Assembly (NCBI GenBank): GCA_008704415.1
Contig: VXIS01000187.1
Span: 1 to 64,000 of the forward strand
Reading direction: 5' to 3'
Origin: Sphaerosporella brunnea
Lineage: Eukaryota > Ascomycota > Pezizomycetes > Pezizales > Pyronemataceae
Length of the DNA stretch: 64,000 nucleotides
Every line of letters starts with the position of its first letter. The first letter of the stretch is position 1. The position numbers were made by a program, and so were the translations under genes. The notes below the pieces were generated by a model that was given only the letters and a program-made list of their open reading frames with translations, did not search any database and was not told where the DNA came from. Shown in pieces: positions 55,521 through 64,000 of the stretch.

Positions 55521-55924
55521 GGGGTTTCAGCAGCAGCAGCATGGGATTACAGCGATCACTTTGACCAGTCCAACATCCACAACATGGTACGCAGACATCC
55601 TCAATGGGTGTAGGCCGGACTGCCTGATAGGTTGCCATGCCGTCGAGCTGCAGTTTGTCTGCCTGCGTTGTTGAGGAAGAGGCGAGGGCTATCTCGGGTG
55701 CCGCGATGGACCGTGGCCCGGACTCGCTGTGAGGCGCTCTTTCGAGTGCTGCAGGATACGATGAGAAAGCTCCTATTTTATCCAGGGACGTTGCTTTACT
55801 CGACAGTTCAACTACTTAGTGCCATCGAGTGCGACAGCAAGGGAGTGTAAAGTCTACAACCTGAATGTTTACTGGTCAATTCGTGGTTGTACGCGCGCAT
55901 CATACACCTCACTGTTACTTCGTA
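55521..55924. other. No gene recognised
   Basis: Short frames only. Nothing is supported. Confidence 0.4.
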
Positions 55925-55982
55925 GTTTTTTCGTTTTAATCATAGTGCATTCGGCCGCTTGCGGCTATGCCATACATAGAAA

Positions 55983-56851
55983 CGGCAAACCTCTATTATG
56001 TCATCGTTTTTGAAACTATACTCTAACCTGCCATCAATGTTCCACTTTTGCTCCAACATGCCGTCATTTGAAAAAAAAAAAGTAGAATAAAAAAATAAAA
56101 ATAAATGAAACTGCCCCCAACAATAACGCTTCCCCCGAACGCACCTGGCAAAGCAGCGGGCAACCTGCACCGCCCACTCGCCGCCACCCTCGACACGCAC
56201 TATCAGCGGGCAATGCATCCGGCAGTCTCCACCGCCCGCCAACACGCCGCCTACCACCCCTTAAACTTGCGGCAGCTACCAGTACGTGCGGCCACTATCA
56301 GATCAACATATTTCCGTGTGGACATGCAGTTGCCTTGATACCCAAACTTGGCGAACATCCGCATGATTTCATGTCCGACGTTTTCCTCATTACCACCTAC
56401 CGTGATACGCACCGGGCGAATCTGAGCCCAGTGGATTGCACAGAGCTGCCGTCAAGTGTAGACTGCTTTCAACCTCTCCTCAGAAAACCTCGAGGACGTC
56501 CGAAGGAACGCAGGTTGCGTAAAGCCGAACAGCGACGCCGCACTCGTGCAGCCCAAGCAGCTGAAGCAGCGCCTGACCATGCTCCGCAACGCTGTGCACA
56601 GGGGGAAGGTATTGGACATAATCGCCGCGCCTGCAAAGAAATTGTGCATGTACCTTTAGTCGGTGGTCACGGATGATGTGGCAGACTTTGCAGGGCTTAG
56701 TTCCACAGAGAATGTGAAATTTAAAACTGGAGCATTTTCGTTTTTTTTTTTTTGTTTTTTTTTTCAACCGATGGCATTTTGGAGGAAATGGGAACATCGA
56801 TGGCAGGTTGGAGTATACTTTCAAAAACGATGACATAATAGAGGTTTGCCT
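55983..56851 (+). mobile_element. Mutator-like element (MULE) derivative with 95-100 bp terminal inverted repeats
   Basis: The left arm 55983-56084 (ggcaaacctctattatgtca, cctgccatcaatgttcc) is matched by the reverse complement of 56755-56851. Near-9-bp flanks acatagaaa (55974-55982) and ttatagaaa (56852-56860) agree at seven of nine positions, fitting a MULE duplication. It carries the C-terminal part of a MULE transposase. At 869 bp it is a deletion derivative, inserted in the LINE-E 3' UTR. Confidence 0.75.
56335..56640 (+). pseudogene. MULE transposase C-terminal fragment
   Basis: The frame reads PHDFMSDVFLITTYRDTHRA, PVDCTELPSSVDCFQPLL, KPRGRPKERRLRKAEQRRR, and a final RCAQGEGIGHNRRAC. 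This is the typical end of MULE transposases: the helix with TYRxTY, the xPV...ELP linker, the KxRGRPKxxR basic motif and a CCHC-like finger. The second finger cysteine is replaced, so the finger is degenerate. The preceding frame (56105-56338) is unrelated in phase and the DDE core is missing. Confidence 0.7.
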
Positions 56852-56953
56852 TTATAGAAAAGAGATACTGTGCTTCCCCTTAGGAACAGGGCCTGCGGCT
56901 CACTGAAGGAAAGAAAATCAAGGAAATCGCAAAAAGTAAGAAAGAACTGTGTT

Positions 56954-57780
56954 TCACCCCTCTTCAACCCTGCACGTCCGGAGCCCGCTGCTCCCTCTCC
57001 TTCCCATTCCCCTTCCCTTCGCCTTCTCCTCCTTGTTCTTCCTCCCCCCCGTGGCTTTGCAAGGCCAGTGCGGCTTAGTGTCAGCTTCTCCGCCCATGAA
57101 GACATTCATGCCTACACAATCGCTCCGAGCGAATTGGGCCCAGGAGGGCGCGCTACCCCCGTTTATCTCCTTCGTTGAGCGGCCCAAGAGCCAGTTCCGT
57201 TTCTTTATCTCAAGCTTCTTCCAGCCCCCTTCAGCCTCCGTTCTTCCACTGGGAGGGGAAGCAGCCTCTGAGTTGCCGGGTGCCCGTTGCGTGTCCGGGT
57301 CTGGTCGCATCGAGACCAAGGCAGTGCTTGGTCCCGCGTGTTTTGAATTGATGAGAGAGGGGGGGGCAAATCGTTCTCGCTTGTTTTGCAGGCTGCACTG
57401 TCGGGCTGGGCGGCCCGGAGCGCCTGCGTCTAGACCTCGCCGTGACCTCCGGCGGCGTGGCAGTCGTGTCACTGACGCAAGCGGGGGCGGAGGTAGGGGC
57501 GGTGTCTGCGAGGCCGTGTGCGATACAATCGGGTACCGGGAGCGTCCCACTGAGGCCCTACTGAGCTGGGTTTGAAGTGCTCTGTTTTGGATCGACAGTT
57601 CTTCGACTGTTTCCTTCAGCTCCAGTACAACTTTGACCTGATTGGCCAGACTGGCGTCGTATCCTTCCTTGACGGCGGCGAGATGCCGCCCTAAAACTTC
57701 CTCGACCGTTTGTTCAAAATCCGCGTGAGGGAGAGCAGGGAGAGGGACAGTAGGGGCAGCCGACGTGACTTGATGTGAGG
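56954..57780 (-). CDS. Coiled-coil ORF upstream of the LINE-E 3' UTR
   Basis: A minus-strand frame runs from about 57780 (MQDASHQVTSAAPTVPLPAL) to 56954 without a stop. After a Pro-rich start it has a long amphipathic helix (FEQTVEEVLGRHLAAVKEGY and VVLELKETVEELSIQNRALQ), then a Pro/Arg-rich tail. The order of Pro-rich leader then coiled coil resembles the N-terminal half of LINE ORF1. It sits directly against a LINE 3' UTR with no ORF2 between. It could be the remains of an ORF1-only LINE derivative, or an unrelated host frame. Confidence 0.4.
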
Positions 57781-57794
57781 CGTCCTGCATCTGT

Positions 57795-57855
57795 GTTGGT
57801 ACATGCTGGAAATAGTGATGGCTTGTGCTGGAAATGGGCAATGAGTGATGGTTTA
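57795..57855. repeat. Minisatellite fragment
   Basis: Two to three units of catgctggaaatagtgatgg and gctggaaatgggcaatgagt, the same family as at 40172 and 47241. Confidence 0.75.
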
Positions 57856-57860
57856 TGTCT

Positions 57861-59300
57861 TGGCCGCGGCCAAAATGCGGGATACGGCGGGCTGGCGACT
57901 GGGAGTCGAGTCCTTGGGGCCATTTCGATGGAAAAGTGAGGCGGAAGCTGGGTTCGTGATGGTGAGTATAGACCAATCAGGGGGCACGACGTTGTCGCTT
58001 GGCGCTGTTAAGCTCGAAGCGAGTGGTGGTTAGCTTGCCTATTGGGAATGCTGGTTACGGCAGTGCCCTTCTGGTATGTACTGACAATCGATCAACAAGC
58101 TGAGCATATCGACAATAATTGCAATATGGCTTGCGCTCGTCGGCCGTGGATGTGCATAATTTTCGACTTGAAATGATGCGATCAGGTTGTGTCAAGCGGA
58201 GCGTCATAATCCAGGATCTACAGCATGTGGTAAACGTACACCCGTTCCGAGCTGATGATCATATCACTATCACCCGTCAATGAACCTACCAGCGAGAGCG
58301 CAGTCTCTCCTGTGTGTAACCGGACATTTCTTATTCCATCAATTTGAGGGGATTTTAGGGGCGACAATTGCAGTGAGCTGCTCGCTAGGATTGTTTTTGA
58401 TATCGCCCGCAGAGCCGCTTGCGGAGGCTTCAGTGTGTCAGGCAAGCTGACCCCGCATGACATCTGGTTGATACCTGGCGGTGGTCTGGCGTTTCTCACA
58501 AGCATGGTATCTTTTGAGTCAACATCCCACGGATCAGGCAGCTGAGGCAAAGAAGCACTCATGATGTAGATGAACCACCAATCAATGAGGCCGGCCTCTT
58601 GACCAAGTTATTGACCTGCCAACGGGGTCGGAATGGTGCCAAAGCAGTGGGCGTCTACGTCAGCTTGGCTCCCGTCTGGTAATTGCAGGCTTACGCTATG
58701 GCTGGGGGAACCTTCGGGCGTCCCCAGATAGCTAGTTGACGAACAATATCCGCAAAGGAATGTGGTGCACTGATCCAGGCCAAGCGATTGGGGCCGACAT
58801 ACAATTCACCGGCGGTGAGGCACCGCGGCATTGCTTTGCCCGTGTCCCCTTGCAAACAGTGACCACACCCCAATCGCTTTTGTGGCAGTGTGGGAACCGG
58901 ACTTTGCATCACTTCCGTAGCCTTCAGGTTCGGGGCAAAACCCGAGACGTGGTATTTCCGATTGCGGGCAGTGTCTGCAAAGAGTGGCATGGGGAGTGGG
59001 CAAAAAGTAGTAGCTCATCAACGGAGATGAACCTTGTACAATCGAATCATTGCAAACGCCGAATGCGTGAGCCAGTTGCAGATCAGAAGGGCAATAAATG
59101 GGGCTTGGGTGCCGCAGCCTCAACAACGCTACTGAGCTCGTCATTCATGACTCTGTTCTAATCTAAACCAACTCAACACACTCCACCAAAGCATCAATAT
59201 CGGCGTCGGGTGTGAGAGTAGTGCCATATGTTCTATCTTGAGACGCAAACAGTCCAGCAGCCGCCAGGACCGCGAGCCAGCCAACTAGTTGGTTTACCCG
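57861..59300. other. No gene recognised
   Basis: A minus-strand ORF with a true ATG lies at 58562-58218 (114 codons, MSASLPQLPDPWDVDSKDTM) but has no motif and no visible partner exon. Other frames are shorter. Confidence 0.4.
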
Positions 59301-59304
59301 CCGG

Positions 59305-59800
59305 CCCAGCCAACACCAAGCCTACATCGGGAGGAACACGGTGGCCTAAGACGCAGAGCTCGTCGGCATCGCGGCAGGCCTTGACATTGCGCTCTCCAGC
59401 GCTATGGTCCAGGATAACACTACTAGGTACGTCCGTATCTTCAGTGACGCATAGGCTGCACTCAACCCGTTTCAGCATGACACGCCCCTGCCGGGCAGCA
59501 CCTGTTGCTGCAGATCGCGCGTGCAGAAGCTGCACTGAAAACCCAAGGGGGGGAGGTGGACATTCGATGGGTCAAAAGTACTGGGCAACGAGCTAGCCGA
59601 CCAGCTTGCCAAAGAAGCAGCAGAAAATGTTCGCTAAAAGTGTCTAGTTGAACAGAGCAAAGCGTAGGAAGGGTCACTGACGCCAAGCATCAAGACCGAA
59701 TGACCTGGCCGAACAAGCACCGACGGCGGAAAGTTTACTACATTAAACGCGATGAGCCAAACTATATCGCCTACAGGCAGAAGAAACTGGTGCCTTCTAG
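59305..59800 (+). pseudogene. LINE RNase H relic (plus strand)
   Basis: The plus strand reads AYIGRNTVA, stop, DAELVGIAAGLDIAL, then RYVRIFSDA, stop, AALNPF. Further on it reads EVDIRW, a frameshifted GNELADQLAKEAAENV, and VTDAKHQDRMTWPNKHRRRK followed by VYYIKR. These match in order the RNase H and connection segments of LINE-C ORF2 (YIGNNKEAYDAELFGIAAGL, FVDAQAALKRL, VTDARTKDRNAW). Stops and shifts show heavy decay. It belongs to a different, older insertion in the opposite orientation to the other LINEs, and no 3' tail was identified. Confidence 0.7.
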
Positions 59801-59829
59801 CTTTTTGCAAAACAAAACCGGACGGCTAT

Positions 59830-61635
59830 CCTTGACTGGGTGCCTCAATTGGAAAAGGATTTTGGGTGGAGACTGTGGGTCTGGATTTCTTGGTCTCGAT
59901 TCCGTTGTTTTCCGTTGTTTTCCGTTTACGTGTTTCGTAGTTTGATAGTCGGGCTTTTCCTGTTGTTTTGCCCACGCGGCACTGTATATCACGATCCGAC
60001 GCTCGCCCTCTAGCTCCGAGTGAGAAACAAGCTTTATCTCTTCCGTCAACCTGGTCATCCCACAAATCGGCGGCCAGAAACCATCATATTCCGAATGTTT
60101 GAGTGAGCTGGGCTGCTTTGCACGACCAACCATACCTGCGGTGTCAATTAGCTCGACAACAACCTATTATCCATCATTGCTCTGTATTGTAGTTGAATAA
60201 GGCTAACCGTGACGACCACTTTCAGTGCGTATTATGAAATCACTCTCATATGTGCGGGATAGTTGTCATAATCATTGTACAGGAGGAATAGGAATTTACC
60301 ATTGAACCACGCATTGATGGCAGTCTCGTCAGCGCCGCGTTCGCCGTCGTGTGGTTCTTTCACCAAGCCAAGAGCTGCTCAGTCATGCGGCAGACGTTGC
60401 GAGGACTAATTCGGTGCTTGGCCAGCAACGTCAGGCCTCAAACCTTGGAATTTCGGTGGAACGCCCCTTCGGAAAAACACGCGTTCACTTCTCACTAAGT
60501 TCGAGTTGTGATGATCTGACCACATTCGCCTGAATGCGCAAGGGTAGCAACACCGTGGTGCTATGTTTCGGAACAGGGCCGCAGACCTGTTGCCAGCCCA
60601 ATTAAGAGTCCTGTAAGCGCATAGTTTCAGTATTGATGAATTGCTCAAAGTTTCCCGCATCATTGTTTTACTAGTCACCGGCTGCGCCACGGCACACAAC
60701 CACACTGAGAGCCCGAAAATGCCAAGCCTCTCCGATTGCACTCAAAAACCTTGCACACATTGATTTCACTGTGTTTTTGTGGTGTATTTGCACGCTCGAT
60801 CAGGCTGATCGAGTGTGCGGTCTCGATTGTGCTGCTATTTTTCACCCGGATTCGCTTGCTACCACTCACCATTAACCTCAGCCGATAGTTCTCACAGCAA
60901 CTGGTCAGAATGGGCGTTTAATGCCAGTTAGCAATGCGACGGTGCCCGCAAGTTGAGAGGTCCATCAAGACGGAACGGAACTAGATGATGCGACGCGCCC
61001 GAGCGATAACTCCTCAGAGGTGCACGTGTACCGATTGACCGAAGTCCGCATCTCAATAACAGGGGTTCCCGCTGTGGGTAGGAAGTTTCGTTTGGTTTTT
61101 GGTTTTTGGTTTTAACCATGTTTTATTCAACTTCTTGGGGGTCTTGGTGTCCCTGTCCGCGGCGTTGATGCTGGGTATGACGGACGGCCTATTGATGATT
61201 CCTTCTCGGCGCCGTTATGGACGTCAACTGCGGCTCAGTATTGTGCGGTACGCTGAGATGGTGGCCACCACGATACCGAAGGATCTATAAACACACTGGA
61301 GCATGAACGGTTCTACAGCGGGGATTAACATCGTCCGGGACTATGCCAGTTTCGCGACCGGGCTCACGGACAAGATGATCACGATACGGTTAAACATACA
61401 CCTTGCGGCAGTTTGCAGTTTTGTTTTCACAGCATTATTGACAAAAGACAATGCGTATATAGAACCTGTGCTGTGCCAGATGGCAGTCCTGCCCAACCGA
61501 ACCCAGGAAAACGTCAACCGACATGGGAAAAGTGTAACCAACGTTGCAAAACGGAAAGCGATGCTATGTCTGCGCTTTTGTTAACACCTGCGAAACCCCA
61601 AGAAGGAAAGCCACAGAGACGAACTGTTTGAAACT
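59830..61635. other. No gene recognised
   Basis: Short frames only. A LINE-tail-like stretch (ggtttttggttttaaccatg near 61095) was considered and not accepted. Nothing else is supported. Confidence 0.4.
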
Positions 61636-62523
61636 TTACTGCCGGGTAGCAATATCCCTGGCAAATGCAGTAACCAACTCATTGACGAGTTCACCGAACG
61701 CGAGATAAATCTCGCCCAGCTTGTCAATAGCCTTGTGCTGGCATTTGAGCTGCTCACGGAGTGCAGCGTTGATGGCGCAAAGCTCGAGCACAACGCCGGA
61801 GCGTGTCGCGTCAGCTGGGATGGTCTGCTCGTCGACGATAGGGATGTTGCTTGCTTCCAGGTAGGCGGCGCAGAACTCGTCGTCGAGGCGATCCATTTCT
61901 CTCATGAGGTGCGCCGTGATCACCCTGCTGGTAGTGGCGGCAGCAGACTGCGATCGCTGCTCAGTACCGACTGTCTGACCGCTGGTGTTGTTTTGCTCGT
62001 TGCCATGGCGGTTGCACTCACACCGTAAGTTTTTGATATCGTCAATGTTGACATCCACCTCGCCCATATCGCTGTCGGTGATCGTCCGGTCACCTTTCAC
62101 GTGGAGCTCGCGCATGGGGTGGTCTGCAGTCGGTACGGCAGCGTGAGCAACAGTGTTCAACACCTCTCCGCTGCACTGCAATTCGATCAAAACGGGATCG
62201 CAGTTGCCAGTGCCAATGTTAGCGCCGACGTCGGCGTGTTCGCTGGTCTCAGCCATAGTGGGTAGCTGTTCCACGCGCCGGTCGAACTCGCTGAGGAACC
62301 TCTGCGTATTTTCCATGGCGGTGCCGTCGCTGTCATCCAGCTGCATCATGTTGGTATCGGTGGTGGCGCTGTGAGCGTTAACAAGGAGCTGAGCCGTGGG
62401 GACAGCAGCCTGAGGAACAGCGTTGAGGCGCTCCTTGAGGTGCTCCAACGGATCGCAGCTCTCGCGGCCAATGTTGTTGATGTCGGCGGCGGTGTCGTGA
62501 GTAGGATCGTTGGCGGCGGACAT
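61636..62523 (-). CDS. Unidentified acidic protein with an internal duplication, about 295 residues
   Basis: The first in-frame ATG is 62523 (MSAANDPTHDTAADINNIGR); the frame is open upstream to 62652 without ATG, so an earlier exon is possible. Two diverged units of about 95 residues follow each other: IGRESCDP ... LNAVPQAAVPTA ... TTDTNMMQLD and IGTGNCDP ... LNTVAHAAVPTA ... ITDSDMGEVD. The C-terminal third (EFCAAYLEASNIPIVDEQTI ... INAALREQLKCQHKAIDKLG) is predicted helical and may form a coiled coil. No known domain is recognised. Codon usage looks coding-like along the whole length. Confidence 0.55.
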   Translation of the reverse strand: MSAANDPTHDTAADINNIGRESCDPLEHLKERLNAVPQAAVPTAQLLVNAHSATTDTNMMQLDDSDGTAMENTQRFLSEFDRRVEQLPTMAETSEHADVGANIGTGNCDPVLIELQCSGEVLNTVAHAAVPTADHPMRELHVKGDRTITDSDMGEVDVNIDDIKNLRCECNRHGNEQNNTSGQTVGTEQRSQSAAATTSRVITAHLMREMDRLDDEFCAAYLEASNIPIVDEQTIPADATRSGVVLELCAINAALREQLKCQHKAIDKLGEIYLAFGELVNELVTAFARDIATRQ

Positions 62524-62652
62524 GAGGATTATTTGTTCGCTGTGGTAGCCGGGCCCGGTGAGTTCTGCGGCGTTGGGATTGAGAAAACGCCCAGCTGTGT
62601 CGCTGCATGAGGCATACTTGTGCACAAAGAATTCCCACCATTGTTGCTTCAC

Positions 62653-63877
62653 TGGTTATCACTGCGTACTGAGTCGCGCAGTTTGCAGCCGGGGAGCACG
62701 ATCCTCATAGCAGGGCTGACCGTCTGTGCTGTCGGCGCGGGTACTACGCCACGAACGCTGTCCCATCGCATCGACAAAACCCACGGGCAATAGTCGCGCG
62801 CAGGGTCCATCTTGAGGCTTGATTTTTCGCATGCATGCACGGACATGCTCTATGTCCCACGCAATCCATTTTCTTAGCAACTGTGTGATGTGGAGGGAAT
62901 ACACTCATGATGAACCCACCAATAAACTGGCCTGCAAACACAACCGTACGCACAATCCCGTGGGTACTCGGGCCGATGTTATATTGCCGAGGAGAATAAA
63001 AACGAACAAGTCGTTGTCAGTACTTTCCATCACGACGCGAGACGGGGAAACTGTTTGGAGGATTAGGGAAGAACTAGACCCGTGGCGCGTGATCTCTGCA
63101 ACAATGGCGCCCAGTAGCGAAAGAGTACTGAATCCCTGCGAGGAGTGATTTTTGGTGGGGTTTCGAACGGCAGAGTACTTCATCAGCGCCGGCAGTCAAT
63201 GTCGTCCGCTTGATCGTGTAAGTCCATACCATCCACCGCAGCGTTCTGGGTAACCTGCCGCCACGGCCGCCTCCTGTTGGGTTGTGTTGGCTGATGAAAC
63301 AGACGGCCCCAAGGTTTCTCATTTTCGGCGCTAGCAACCGTTCGATTGGGTACTGAAATAGAGTCTACGTGCGAATGTTGAATGTCAACCCGGCAGGCTT
63401 TTGTTGCAGCGCAACGTGAAATATGAAAACCTGTGACCCCGTATGCACACCCTGAACGACTCGGCGAGATGCAAGTTATGAATGAAGCCACACACCTCCA
63501 TAACGTCGCTCTTCAGGAACGCGCAACCCTCATCAATAATCTACAAGGCAATGAGATGCCATCGCGACCCTTGTCTCCGGAAAACGCGATTAGACCGCAA
63601 GCCCCGCTGAGGGCTGCGCAGCCGACTCTGCTGGCAGTGACATATCGACGAACACTGGTCCTGGCACCAGGCCATTCAAATGTAGTAGCACTTCATATTG
63701 TCATTGACCGGTGCCAGGCGCAGTCTTGGATATGGATGGAAGGTTGGCCCCACACCATCATCGCAGCTGCTCCCAGCACCGCACTAGATATATTTTGACC
63801 CTGTTGCCCAGCCCCTGTATCAGGATTGCCCATCTCGGTAGATATGCATACCTATCGAGTTCTCTCTGCGCGCGCTT
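62653..63877. other. No gene recognised
   Basis: Antisense-overlapping frames of 80-120 codons occur at 63074-63798 without motifs. The last part may be decayed gypsy-like sequence leading into the relic at 63878. Confidence 0.35.
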
Positions 63878-64000
63878 TCCCACTGGGTAGACATGATTCC
63901 TGTGGCTCAGTACGCGTATAACAACTCCGTCACCACAGCTAGATTGGCGAATGACGCGTCAGTCGACGCGAAAGGGATCGGCGATGTCGCACTGCTCTTC
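63878..64000 (+). pseudogene. Ty3/gypsy-like integrase fragment at the window edge
   Basis: The plus strand reads SHWVDMIPVAQYAYNNSVTT, the W-x-x-x-(L/I)-P-x-A-x-(F/Y)-A-Y-N-N-S segment that lies before the third catalytic residue of gypsy integrases. The frame stays open to the end of the window but the sequence after NNSVTTAR no longer follows the family. It is cut by the window end. Confidence 0.55.

Larger units (their letters stand above)
55925..57000 (-). mobile_element. LINE 3' end (LINE-E), split by a Mutator-like element
   Basis: The T-rich end and hairpin (55953-55966, one stem pair lost) lie at 55925-55982. The 3' UTR resumes at 56852 with atagaaaagagatactgtgc, cttaggaacagggcctgcgg and caaggaaatcgc, matching the LINE-type 3' end at 38490-38570 and LINE-A near 985-1045. 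ORF2 coding is not found above 57000; instead a coiled-coil frame follows (56954-57780). Confidence 0.7.

Noticed and set aside
61085..61135. T-rich stretch ggtttttggttttaaccatg resembling a LINE 3' tail
   Set aside because: It lacks the hairpin and the gaatrca block and has no LINE sequence behind it.

Overview
The window looks like transposon-packed, intergenic-rich DNA from a filamentous basidiomycete, most likely an agaricomycete. The pointers are FunK1-type fungal protein kinases (one nearly complete, two broken), spliceosomal introns of 52-54 nt with GTAAGA, GTAATT or GTATGT donors, and Tad1-like LINEs carrying an RNase H domain. No rRNA, tRNA or CRISPR signal was recognised. Only a handful of host-like genes are present and most of the sequence is mobile-element debris.

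Region 1-19.3 kb: a short hAT-like element (154-723), a truncated LINE (905-1660), a second hAT-like element (3181-4072), then a four-level nest at 4562-19264. In that nest a hAT-like element carries an insertion of a second member of its own family. This second copy carries a full-length LINE (LINE-B, minus strand), and LINE-B carries a second full-length LINE (LINE-C, minus strand) inside its endonuclease domain. Every level is bounded by a target-site duplication. LINE-C (about 6.5 kb) has nearly intact ORF1 and ORF2.

Region 19.3-33.7 kb: a 0.27-kb dispersed repeat, a hAT-like element with an internal 52-bp minisatellite, a pogo-like helix-turn-helix relic, a further hAT-like element with a small spliced ORF, a repeat-rich gene with two in-frame stops (24159-25154), an unidentified ORF, two FunK1 fragments, a two-exon gene of unknown function (29368-30345) and a 295-bp tandem repeat.

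Region 33.7-36.3 kb: a FunK1 kinase gene open over 836 codons apart from two single in-frame stop codons.

Region 36.3-64 kb: diverged repeat pairs, two palindromic minisatellite loci, hAT C-terminal relics, a gag relic precisely interrupted by a hAT element, a second copy of the first hAT family, Ty3/gypsy-like polymerase and integrase relics, a two-exon gene with in-frame 55-residue repeats, a Mutator-like element inserted in a LINE 3' end, a plus-strand LINE RNase H relic, and an unidentified acidic gene (61636-62523).

Across the window six LINE 3' ends share a terminal hairpin. In one copy two base pairs of the stem have changed together, which suggests a conserved signal recognised by the reverse transcriptase. 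All assignments rest on reading the sequence; none was confirmed by a database search.
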